From Fulvitalea axinellae (GTDB lineage: Bacteria; Bacteroidota; Bacteroidia; Cytophagales; Cyclobacteriaceae): a stretch of DNA of 64,000 nucleotides. Every line of letters starts with the position of its first letter. Position 1 is the first letter of the stretch. The DNA is taken from the NCBI RefSeq assembly GCF_036492835.1, contig NZ_AP025318.1, positions 186,001-250,000 on the forward strand, read 5' to 3'. The notes beneath the pieces were generated by a model. The model saw nothing but the letters and a program-made list of their open reading frames with translations, was not told the origin of the DNA and did not search any database. Shown here in pieces: positions 34,794-43,615 of the stretch. Made by a program: the position numbers and the translations under genes.

Positions 34794-36269
34794 CTAATTG
34801 TCAACCGGTCTATAGGTAAGGCAACCTATTATGAAACGTCCTGGCCGGAAATCCTCGAAAGTGATCTTGTGGACCCCATTCTCTTCGAAAGTGAACTTGC
34901 CTAGGCTACTATTACCGCCACGCGGATCCACTATATTTCCTTCCTCTCCGTCCACGGTAGTCAGGTAAGCTCCCGTACCCGACCAAGTTTGGCCTGTCAA
35001 GGTTATCTCATAAGTGCCTTTTATCAAAGGAACAGTCTCATACGTAAATTTTCCGGTAAACTTTGAAAATACAAGGAAACCATTGCCACCGTCACAACTT
35101 CCTTGCGAGTGCCAATACGCTTGGGTCCAACCGCCTTCCCCTGTCCATCGGGCTACGTCTTTGGTATAGAAATTACGGTCTTGGTTATTCCTACTTTTGT
35201 ATTTTTCCAATTCCGGCTGGTCCAATATTTTATCGACTACGGTAACGGGCTTAGGTTCCATTACCTTCAGAAAATCGACAACTTCGTGAATCACGCCGTT
35301 CTTGGCCTGAATATTCATTTTCTCCGAAGACACAAAGCCATTAGCGCTCTCGAATTCCCCGAATTCATTGAACACAGGATTTATCTGAAACTCATGGTCG
35401 GCGTTGATACTCATAAACTGGTTATTCACCGTCGAGTACATGCCTGTTCTGATTTCCGAAGAATAATACTGTTCATTAATGAAATGGTATCCGATATAGC
35501 GATTCAGGGCATTGTCCGGGCTCGTATAGTCTCCGTCATCAGCGCTTCCCACCAATGTTGCCAACTCTTCTACCGATCCAATTCCCTGAGACTCATAAAA
35601 CTCGTCAGACTCAACCAATGCCGTAAACCGCAAGCGACGGCCTTCATCATTATAAAACATGTTAAGCTTCTCTGTCCAACCCGTCAATACCATAGCGTTG
35701 TAGAAAATGCTATAACCTTCGCTTTCCTCGATTTTCTTCGATACGCTTTTGGTAATCGGCGTAAGCACCTTGTCGATAGTATGGGCCACGCCGTTGGAGC
35801 ATACAATATCCCGTTCGGTTATAGTGGCGCTCTTGTCGATAAGAAGGTTGTTTACGCCCCCGTCACGGAAATCAACCGTGGCCAAGTTTCCCGCAAACGT
35901 GGAATCCTCGAAAATTCCCGGCTTCATGATATCCGTCGGATATTCACCTGTAAGGAAATGTGTAGCCACAACCAGACGCACGTATTCCTTTTCCAGTGAA
36001 TTTATATCCTTGCCTTCTAGAAACTCGGCTACCGCTTCGTTGTCCGGCAAGAAACCCGTAAAGGTACCCGTAGCGTTCAGCATTCCGTAAAGGCCGCTAA
36101 TATCCATAAGCTTCCCAAACTCTGAATACTGGTCCGGGTTAGCGCTGATAAACTCGACGAGAGTCATCGTTTCGCTCGTCATAAACTGCTCGGTGGCATC
36201 GTCGTCACACGCCTGCAACACCCACAAGGGCAACAGCAGGAGTATAAACCTTAAATTAATGTTTTTCAT
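34794..36269 (-). CDS. Fasciclin (FAS1) lipoprotein with C-terminal beta-sandwich
   Basis: 491 residues with lipobox QAC (Cys21). Two FAS1 domains: about 34-172 (FTGFLPDNEAVAEFLEG, IVCSNGVAHTIDKVLTP) and about 178-338 (ending AKNGVIHEVVDFLKVMEP). The C-terminal 140 residues form a beta-rich module (TYEITLTGQTWSGTGAYLTT, NGVHKITFEDFRPGRFIIG). The same layout is found in the next gene, so the two are likely diverged tandem duplicates. FAS1 domains mediate adhesion and, in Bacteroidota Sus-like loci, commonly stand where SusE/F-type glycan-binding proteins are expected. It lies 12 nt after the first SusD. Confidence 0.86.
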   Translation of the reverse strand: MKNINLRFILLLLPLWVLQACDDDATEQFMTSETMTLVEFISANPDQYSEFGKLMDISGLYGMLNATGTFTGFLPDNEAVAEFLEGKDINSLEKEYVRLVVATHFLTGEYPTDIMKPGIFEDSTFAGNLATVDFRDGGVNNLLIDKSATITERDIVCSNGVAHTIDKVLTPITKSVSKKIEESEGYSIFYNAMVLTGWTEKLNMFYNDEGRRLRFTALVESDEFYESQGIGSVEELATLVGSADDGDYTSPDNALNRYIGYHFINEQYYSSEIRTGMYSTVNNQFMSINADHEFQINPVFNEFGEFESANGFVSSEKMNIQAKNGVIHEVVDFLKVMEPKPVTVVDKILDQPELEKYKSRNNQDRNFYTKDVARWTGEGGWTQAYWHSQGSCDGGNGFLVFSKFTGKFTYETVPLIKGTYEITLTGQTWSGTGAYLTTVDGEEGNIVDPRGGNSSLGKFTFEENGVHKITFEDFRPGRFIIGCLTYRPVDN

Positions 36270-36281
36270 CTCACTACTGTT

Positions 36282-37721
36282 TTAATGCTCATAATACGGG
36301 TTCTGCTTCAGGTTGATATTGTTGCGCAGTTCCTTATAATAAATCGGCATGAAATAGCTCATCGGGTCAGACAGCTTACTTTCCCACAAATCCCTGTCGG
36401 CGGCGGGAGCGTTCTCCACCAATTTGTCAATAAGCATTTGCTTGCGCTCGAAGTTGTTGCGTTTGGCCACGCGAAGCAGGTCGAACCAACGCTTCCCTTC
36501 GAAAGCGAACTCCAAAGCCCTTTCGCTCAAAATCATATCTTCCGCGGTGGCTTTGTCGCCAGGTACAATTTTGCCCCCCAATCCAGCTCTCTCCCGAACC
36601 TTGTTGAGCAACTTCTGCGCTTTAAGCGAAGCGCCCTGCTGCACTAAAGCTTCCGCTTTCATAAGGAGAATGTCGGCATACCGGTACACGATCCAGTTCG
36701 TTGAGCTTCCTCCCAAATACATCTTAGTGATTTCCAATGTCTCCTCATCGAAACTCACTCCCATCCCGCGCTCTTCGTCATTGATATCCTCAAACGCCTC
36801 GAAGCCAGTGTCAGAAATCAAAACCTCAGGCTCTTTGATCAAGAAATCGAAAAAAGGATTAGGCTGGCTTTTCACCTCACTGTACTGGATCTCGAATACG
36901 CCTTCCAGCGAATTACCGCCTTCGTCGAATATGTCGTCGTAGAAAGCCTGCTCCGAGAAGTCTTTCGTTTCGTCCGGCGTCATCAACGCATGAGCGGAAC
37001 GACTGATGATCTTGTCACACATCACCAAACATTCGTCATACTTCTCGGCCCAGAGGTACACATCGGCCAAAAGCGCCTGTATAGCCGACTGGGAACCCCG
37101 CCCCTTGTTAAGACTCAGAGAACCGAAATCCCTTTTGGCATATTGCTCGGCCCAAACCAAATCCTCGATGATCTGATTAAGGATGGTCTCTTCCGAACTT
37201 TTTCCCAAAAAGAAATCTACATCGTCATTTTCCGAAGGCTCCAGCACCAAAGGCACTTCATGGAAAGTGCGAACCAGATAGAAATAAACCAGCGAACGCA
37301 CAAAATAAGCCTCGGCCATATATGCGTTCATGTCCTCTTCCAGAAAAGACGCGTCATATTCCCTAGTCGCCGGAGCGTTTTTAAGAACGGAATTAGCGAG
37401 GTTGATCACCGTATACATCCCTGTCCAGTTAGACAGGCCGTTATCATCGACTATTTGTAGTGCCAATATCCGCTTGACATCCCCGCCGGCGTTCTCGCCA
37501 ACCTGCAGGAAATCACCTCTTAGCTCCCCCCACCAAAACATGGTTTTGACCTGTGAGCGCAAAGCGATGAAAGTCGAGTTTACAGCGGCTTCCACATCCG
37601 CCTCCGATTTCCAGAAAGTCTCCTTACTGATAGAGTTCTGCAATTCAAGCTGAAGCCAGTCCGAACATCCGAAAAACGAAAACGACAATGCCACAAAAAA
37701 CAATATTTTTATCTTTTTCAT
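36282..37721 (-). CDS. SusD/RagB-family lipoprotein (first pair)
   Basis: 479 residues from MKKIKI at 37721, with lipobox FGC (Cys19). An ATG 18 nt upstream is also in frame, but the shorter form has the standard signal peptide. SusD features are NSISKETFWKSEADVEAAVNS, AEAYFVRSLVYFYLVRTFHEVPLVLEPS, VYRYADILLMKAEALVQ and RALEFAFEGKRWFDLLRVAKRNN. The last is a highly conserved motif of the family. It caps the first SusC, which ends 25 nt upstream. Confidence 0.94.
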   Translation of the reverse strand: MKKIKILFFVALSFSFFGCSDWLQLELQNSISKETFWKSEADVEAAVNSTFIALRSQVKTMFWWGELRGDFLQVGENAGGDVKRILALQIVDDNGLSNWTGMYTVINLANSVLKNAPATREYDASFLEEDMNAYMAEAYFVRSLVYFYLVRTFHEVPLVLEPSENDDVDFFLGKSSEETILNQIIEDLVWAEQYAKRDFGSLSLNKGRGSQSAIQALLADVYLWAEKYDECLVMCDKIISRSAHALMTPDETKDFSEQAFYDDIFDEGGNSLEGVFEIQYSEVKSQPNPFFDFLIKEPEVLISDTGFEAFEDINDEERGMGVSFDEETLEITKMYLGGSSTNWIVYRYADILLMKAEALVQQGASLKAQKLLNKVRERAGLGGKIVPGDKATAEDMILSERALEFAFEGKRWFDLLRVAKRNNFERKQMLIDKLVENAPAADRDLWESKLSDPMSYFMPIYYKELRNNINLKQNPYYEH

Positions 37722-37746
37722 AAGATTTTCTTCTTTCATGAAAAAC

Positions 37747-40700
37747 TTAGAAGGTCACCGAAGCTCCAAGCACGACAGATCGGCTAGGTGGCGTATAGCC
37801 CTTGTCTTCGCCAAAGTAGAAAGCGCCAGACCCTAGACCCACTTCCGGATCTTGCCCGGTATAATCGGTTATGGTGAATGGCCTGTTTACCGTTGCATAT
37901 ATCTTGAAATCCGACATTCCCAACCTCTTCAACATAGCTTTGTCAAGCCTATATGACAGCGATATACTGTTGCAACGGAGGTAACTGCCCTCTTCCACAA
38001 AACGGTCCGAGCCTAACCAGTTATAACCCGTGTTATAAATTGTCCGTGGGATGTCCGTCTCATCGCCGGTTTTTCTCCATCGCCTCAATGTCGCTACGCT
38101 CTGGTTACTCCGGGTAGACATATTCTCGGTGTCAATTCTGCCACGGTTAACAATCATCTGACCGCTACGGTAGACAAATCTTGAACTCAGCGTCAGCTTG
38201 CGCTTATAGGACAGCCTAAAGCTGAAACCTCCCGTGAAATCCGGATTACTGGATCCCAGATATACCACATCCAGCTCATCTATCACCCCATCGTGGTTAA
38301 TATCCTCGTAAATAGCGTCGCCTTCCTGGAAGGTGTAGTTTGTCGTGCCTCCCATACGCATCCTGAGATAGTCCTCCGAACCGGTGTAATCAGGAATTCT
38401 ATTGCCGTCACGGTCACGGGCATAAGTCGATTCCTTGTCAGGAAATACTCCCAGATAACGGTACCCGTAAAAACCGCCAATCGGCCTTCCGATATCGACA
38501 CGGCGCCCGTACTCTCCGTTTTTCAGCATGTTTCCTGCTTCCAACGCAATATTATCCGGCACTGCCTGCACCTTGTTGAGGTTTCTCGCAATGTTGAATT
38601 TGAGATCGAGAATCCAAGTCTTGTTCTTGATTGGTGTAACACCGAAATCAAACTCCACTCCGCTGTTGGTCATCTCGCCGGCGTTCATGTAGTATTTCTT
38701 GTACTCCTCATCAAACCCTGAAGACCCAGGGAGTTTAACTTGCCACAACAAATCCTTGGAAGATTTACCATACACCTCGAATGTCATCCGGAGACGATTC
38801 TGAAAAGCGCTAAAGTCAAATCCAGCGTTCCAGCTAGTCAGACGCTCCCACGAGAGATTCCGCAACTGTACGTTACTCGGGCGGATACCGCTACCGTCAA
38901 CATATCTGTCGTCATCGCTTCCATATGTCAAATAACGGCTTCCACTACTTGGTGGAGTACCGTTGACACCGTAACTGGCCCGGAACTTGAACTCGTCGAT
39001 CTGCTCGACATCACGCAAGAAACCTTCCTGAGCGATCCGCCAAGCGACCGCGCCAAAAGGGAAAGCCCCCCATTTTGTCTTCTCTCCGAAATTGGAACTG
39101 GCATCGAAACGGACACCGCCAGAAAGTATATAACGATCGTCAAATTTGTAATGAACGTTTAGCAGCCCGCCCAAGTCACGGCCTTCGCCGGTAGAAGATT
39201 TAACACTTGGAGCAGAACCGTCCGCACCCGGGTTCGTAATCTCGTCAGAAGGCAAATTGCCCGCAGCCGCGGAGAAATTGGTAGCTCTCTTCTCATATGT
39301 TTCCCAACGGAGGTTTACAGATAAGTCGTGCTTCTCTTCAGCAAACTCAGGAGTGTAAAACAAGTCCGTAAAAGTACCGACAGTGAACGTTCCCGAATTA
39401 CTTGAAGTCGCCTTGTTCTTGCTATCCGAAGTCCAAGCCCCCTGATTAGTCGCCGCTTCCGAAAGCATGGCGTTTCTACGGTTGTTGTTCAGGTCAAAAT
39501 TGATCGTACTCCTGATAAACAAATCATCCAAAACGTAATACTGCAAGGTGAACTTCGAACGCAAACGGTCATTAATAAGCTGGTTCGACGATTCGTTCGC
39601 CATCGCTACCGGATTATAGAATGGCGTATCCTTATCATTATACTTAAATGTCTGATACGGGTTTTCCCAGTCTCCGTTAAAGTATTCCCCCGTCAAGTTC
39701 CCTTCCGCATCATGTTCGTAGATAGCTTCGTTGGGCATCTTTTTGTAAGCGATACTCCTTATGTTGGAGTAGAAAGCATCATCACGATAAGCGCGAGCGT
39801 AACTTATATCGGTTATAAATTTTAATCGGTCCGATATAAAGTAGTCCAGGTTGATTTTTGTCGTTAATCGCTCATAACTGTTACTTGTGGTTGTTCCATC
39901 GTTTTGATGATAAGAAACAGAGGTCCGGTATCTCACCTTTTCCCCGCCTCCCCCTAAAGACACAAAGTGTTCTTTCATCACGCCCGTGCGGGTAATCTCG
40001 TCCAACCAGTCAGTGTCTTGATGATAATTGTAATAGTTCTCATCTCCCAACTGAGTCGTCAGTACGTCATGCAGACCCAAGTTAATGTTACCCCTGTCAT
40101 TAAAATACATCTCCTGCTGTAGCGTCACGTACTCGTCTCCGTTAAGCATCGGAATAGGGTCGGGCTGATAACTAAAGCTGGTTTTATAAGAGTATTTCAA
40201 GGTAGGTTTGGCTTTGCGTCCCCTCTTGGTGATTACTTTCAAAACACCGTTAGCGGCCTTTGACCCGTACATGGCCGCTGACGCGGCGTCTTTAAGCACC
40301 TCGATACTCTCTATGTCCTCAGGCGCAAGAGACAGCATGGCCCCGTACTCCCTAGTGTCCGCCGAAGCGAAATCGAAATCTTCATCAATTTCCGTTTCGA
40401 AAGGAATTCCATCCACAACAATTAGCGGTTCACGGTTACCGAGAATTGTTGAGGTACCCCGTATACGGATCTGCATACCGGCGCCAGGGTCACCAGACGC
40501 CGCGATGATATCGACACCACTAATCTCACCCTGAAGCATCTCATCAGCCGAAGTGGCGCCAATAGGGTCGAGGTTAGCCAAATCCACTTTTTTGACCGCC
40601 ATAGGCACATCACGCAACTTAATTCCTGTGGACGTTCTGCGTTCGGAACGTACCTCAACCACATTCAGCTGGGTAGCCTCTTCCTGCATCGTAATGTTTA

Positions 40701-40980
40701 CGTCCTGCTGGCCATCCACCTTCCTAAACTCTTCCTTAAACCCTACGTAAGCAAACTTCAACCGGAAAGCGGGGTTGATCTTCAACATATAGAATCCGTT
40801 GAAGTCCGTTACGGTACCTGACACGAAACGGTTTTCAGCGTCGACTTCCAAAATGTTTACACCAATCAGCGGTTCACCATCCGCGGATTTCACATAGCCT
40901 TTCACCACTACCTTTTCCTGCGCCAAAGCACTGGATAAGGAAAATAAAAGGCATATTATCAAAAAGTAAAAAGTCCTCAT
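37747..40980 (-). CDS. SusC/RagA TonB-dependent transporter (first pair)
   Basis: 1077 residues from MRTFYF at 40980. A signal peptide (about 1-21, ALA|QEK) precedes a carboxypeptidase-D-like domain (VVVKGYVKSADGEPLIGVNI, about 23-105). The plug shows the SusC signature MQIRIRGTSTILGNREPLIVVDGIPF and SAAMYGSKAANGVLKVITKRG. The large barrel carries many aromatic strand ends and closes in VVLGASVTF, ending in Phe as needed for outer-membrane insertion. It imports oligomers using TonB and proton motive force, paired with the downstream SusD. Confidence 0.95.
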   Translation of the reverse strand: MRTFYFLIICLLFSLSSALAQEKVVVKGYVKSADGEPLIGVNILEVDAENRFVSGTVTDFNGFYMLKINPAFRLKFAYVGFKEEFRKVDGQQDVNITMQEEATQLNVVEVRSERRTSTGIKLRDVPMAVKKVDLANLDPIGATSADEMLQGEISGVDIIAASGDPGAGMQIRIRGTSTILGNREPLIVVDGIPFETEIDEDFDFASADTREYGAMLSLAPEDIESIEVLKDAASAAMYGSKAANGVLKVITKRGRKAKPTLKYSYKTSFSYQPDPIPMLNGDEYVTLQQEMYFNDRGNINLGLHDVLTTQLGDENYYNYHQDTDWLDEITRTGVMKEHFVSLGGGGEKVRYRTSVSYHQNDGTTTSNSYERLTTKINLDYFISDRLKFITDISYARAYRDDAFYSNIRSIAYKKMPNEAIYEHDAEGNLTGEYFNGDWENPYQTFKYNDKDTPFYNPVAMANESSNQLINDRLRSKFTLQYYVLDDLFIRSTINFDLNNNRRNAMLSEAATNQGAWTSDSKNKATSSNSGTFTVGTFTDLFYTPEFAEEKHDLSVNLRWETYEKRATNFSAAAGNLPSDEITNPGADGSAPSVKSSTGEGRDLGGLLNVHYKFDDRYILSGGVRFDASSNFGEKTKWGAFPFGAVAWRIAQEGFLRDVEQIDEFKFRASYGVNGTPPSSGSRYLTYGSDDDRYVDGSGIRPSNVQLRNLSWERLTSWNAGFDFSAFQNRLRMTFEVYGKSSKDLLWQVKLPGSSGFDEEYKKYYMNAGEMTNSGVEFDFGVTPIKNKTWILDLKFNIARNLNKVQAVPDNIALEAGNMLKNGEYGRRVDIGRPIGGFYGYRYLGVFPDKESTYARDRDGNRIPDYTGSEDYLRMRMGGTTNYTFQEGDAIYEDINHDGVIDELDVVYLGSSNPDFTGGFSFRLSYKRKLTLSSRFVYRSGQMIVNRGRIDTENMSTRSNQSVATLRRWRKTGDETDIPRTIYNTGYNWLGSDRFVEEGSYLRCNSISLSYRLDKAMLKRLGMSDFKIYATVNRPFTITDYTGQDPEVGLGSGAFYFGEDKGYTPPSRSVVLGASVTF

Positions 40981-40990
40981 AAACAGGGGT

Positions 40991-43168
40991 TTAATTTTCC
41001 AATAACAATACGCCATTAATCTGATGGATCGCGGCTTTATTCGCCATGATATCACTGTTGCCCTTCTGCTCAACCCTTACGTCACTCTCCATATCTCCCA
41101 CGGCAACAATCCTAAGGTCCCGTTGCGAATTCTGGATCTCAAGACTTATGCGTTCACCCGCAATATCTTTCGCAAAGGTTCTGAACTTTCCGGCCTTCTG
41201 CCCATCGGAGAACACTTGCTCTTCTTCAAGGAAATAAAGGTTGAGGTAGTTCTTTAGCGTAGCCTCGCCATCATCCCCGTCAATGTTTCCTTCGGAATCC
41301 AGCCCCGGTATCTTACCAGCGATCACGGCGGCCTCAATGGCTTCATTTGTAGGAATGAATACCGTAAGCTCTTTTTCAGGGATAGTCATATTGGCTTTCT
41401 CAAGCAACCCTTTGAACCCTTGGAACACATCTCGAGCGTAAAGCTCATCATCAAGGTAGTCCTGAGCCTTGGCGCTTGGCCCATCCAAACGTCCTGCGAT
41501 CAAATAGGTAACACCATTATTCCCCCCTTTTTCGGCTTCCATAATATCAATGGTTTCACCTACTTCCTGGTTACCGCCAGCGTACACCCTACCATTTTCC
41601 ACGCAAATGTAAATGTCGCTATGAGCCTTAAGGAAGCGTCTTTCCGTGATATTGTCCAATGCCACATTATCAACCAAATGATCTGAGATCAGTCGAGAAC
41701 CACCGCCCCATGGAAAAACATCGTCTCCGATTCTCAGGGTAAAAGATTCCAGAACTTCATCATAAAAGATTCCCTTATCGTTGAAGCCTTGATCCGATAA
41801 CGCGAAGAAGGTCAGTTGAGAGTCTTTGTTTGACAATAACTGGTTTACCTCATTGGTGGTGACAAACATTCGCATCAGGTAGCTGAAATCCGGATCAAAC
41901 AATACCCGTGACGCGACCGACTTGTAAATATTTGGCTCAATGACTTTATTGATTCCGTAAATCACCCCATTGTTGCACCACTTGATCAACTCAACATCTT
42001 GGTCCTTATTCAGGGAAAGTGGCTCATAAAGACCTGACAAACAATCGTCAAGCTCGCTTGGTCGAGTCCACGTGTTATAGATGGAGCACAAATGGTTGCC
42101 CACCAAATAGGCCAATACCTCTTTAGGTATTTCGTCAACCGAAGCATAACGCCCGTTCAGAAAATTTTCATCGAGATAAGCCTGCAACGCCTCGTTTGTG
42201 GGAATGTACGAAGCCAAAGCCTTAGGTTCGCCCAGCTTGAAATTGTCTTGGATATTATAATTAACAATATCATTGGCTACGCTTGTGACTGTCATGCCCT
42301 CTCCTCGGCCTCCTCTATACCGTTTCACAAAAACCGAGTCCCGATAGCCTAATTCGTTAATCGGCTGTTTGGAAGTCCCTTCGGATGAGAAAGAATAATA
42401 TGCGAACCGGTCCAACAGGCTTCTGAACAAGCTAAACTTATCCGACATGTCCGCCATAGTCCTGTCAATATTTGGAAGGGGTTCGATTACCCTGTCCAAT
42501 TCGTGGATCATCCCGTTACTGGCAAAAATATCCTTCTCTTTGACTTTGGCGTTAGCCATATGCTCGCCGTCATACGGACGGCCTTCTTCCGGAAAAAGAT
42601 CCTGATAATCAGACAATTCCTTAAGGCCTACGAAAAATTGAGGCGCCATAACAGGAATAAACTTCTGAGCCTGCCAGACTTTGTAGGTTTTTCCATCATC
42701 AACAGAAACCTCCTCTACAAAAGGAGCCCGATAGAGTGTCGGCCGTTTAAATCCCCACAAGCCCGCTCCGTGAGGTCCCAAATCGTCCTCCTCGCTCCAA
42801 TCCCTAAGGTGCATCTTCAGGAGTTTTTCCCATGTCATCGCATTATTCACCACATGGTTCAAAACAATACCCTTGAGCTCCTCTTCCGAAAGGTCATCCA
42901 AACTGGTGTAACCCTTGCGCTGGAAATAAAGGTCGAATGCTTCGTCATTTGGAGGGAACACGGTATAAGAGCCCGACACCAAAGTTTTTTCAAGCCCCAA
43001 ACGTTCGATCGCGTCACTGTATAAGCTCAGATTAGCCCGGGCCCCGATTACGTCCACTACTGTTCCGAACTCGTCTTTCGGCACATCATAGTGCTCTTTC
43101 TCTTCATCACAAGCCGCAAAAAAGAAGCAACCTATGAGCAAAAGATAACATAGTCGTTTTCTTACCAT
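40991..43168 (-). CDS. Multi-domain fasciclin (FAS1) lipoprotein
   Basis: 725 residues with lipobox AAC (Cys20). Four FAS1 repeats can be read by their hallmark strand: YTVFPPNDEAFD (about 68), LASYIPTNEALQ (about 310), LTFFALSDQGFND (about 460) and LTVFIPTNEAIEA (about 610). Each repeat ends in a NGxIxxI/NGVIYxI-type segment (SNGMIHELDRVIEP, NNGVIYGINKVIEP, KAAIHQINGVLLLE). The third is the most diverged. It lacks the C-terminal beta-sandwich of its two shorter neighbours. As the first gene of the operon and 10 nt before the first SusC, it is likely a surface binding partner. Confidence 0.85.
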   Translation of the reverse strand: MVRKRLCYLLLIGCFFFAACDEEKEHYDVPKDEFGTVVDVIGARANLSLYSDAIERLGLEKTLVSGSYTVFPPNDEAFDLYFQRKGYTSLDDLSEEELKGIVLNHVVNNAMTWEKLLKMHLRDWSEEDDLGPHGAGLWGFKRPTLYRAPFVEEVSVDDGKTYKVWQAQKFIPVMAPQFFVGLKELSDYQDLFPEEGRPYDGEHMANAKVKEKDIFASNGMIHELDRVIEPLPNIDRTMADMSDKFSLFRSLLDRFAYYSFSSEGTSKQPINELGYRDSVFVKRYRGGRGEGMTVTSVANDIVNYNIQDNFKLGEPKALASYIPTNEALQAYLDENFLNGRYASVDEIPKEVLAYLVGNHLCSIYNTWTRPSELDDCLSGLYEPLSLNKDQDVELIKWCNNGVIYGINKVIEPNIYKSVASRVLFDPDFSYLMRMFVTTNEVNQLLSNKDSQLTFFALSDQGFNDKGIFYDEVLESFTLRIGDDVFPWGGGSRLISDHLVDNVALDNITERRFLKAHSDIYICVENGRVYAGGNQEVGETIDIMEAEKGGNNGVTYLIAGRLDGPSAKAQDYLDDELYARDVFQGFKGLLEKANMTIPEKELTVFIPTNEAIEAAVIAGKIPGLDSEGNIDGDDGEATLKNYLNLYFLEEEQVFSDGQKAGKFRTFAKDIAGERISLEIQNSQRDLRIVAVGDMESDVRVEQKGNSDIMANKAAIHQINGVLLLEN

Positions 43169-43615
43169 ACTTTAGTATTTATGTTAATCAGAAAAAATGA
43201 GTTCAAAAATTATTAATAGGGCTCAAGGCCCTATATGACTGTACAATTGAAAACCAAAAACGAATAGCGTGATCCCTTTTGAATTCGGAATAAATTTAAT
43301 CTCAAAACCTACTGTTCAGCTCACAAAAATTGACCAAAAAAAAGGATTATTCTCTTCCGTTTACTCATCGTTTACCCTCATTAAATCTTGTTTATCTACA
43401 TTACATTTAACGAGTTTAAACATTCACAAAAAACACATATAAGCAACTACAAAATAGAGGGTTACGAAGAAAAACTTCGTCTTTAAGAGCGGTTACTCTT
43501 TGTCAATCACGGCTATTGGATGTGCCAACTTGTAAAAATTGACAAGGAAAGGGAAGAGTATAAGCCTTTTACAATGCTGACGCAATTCCTTCTGAAATTT
43601 TTTAACTCATATTCT
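43169..43615. other. Divergent regulatory region, 447 nt
   Basis: This AT-rich spacer separates the FAS1/Sus locus (minus) from the sulfatase (plus). It contains a perfect 7-bp-arm palindrome (listed separately), and the paired run GTTTACTCATCG then GTTTACCCTCA near 43362-43381 may be a direct repeat. In-frame upstream codons of the sulfatase (from 43520) are open but not supported as its start. Confidence 0.55.
43216..43234. promoter_or_regulatory. Palindromic operator-like site upstream of FAS1/Sus locus
   Basis: ATAGGGC and GCCCTAT are exact inverted 7-mers separated by TCAAG. The site lies about 48 nt upstream of the first FAS1 start codon, within the divergent promoter region. It may be an operator or a 5'-leader hairpin. 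Confidence 0.5.
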
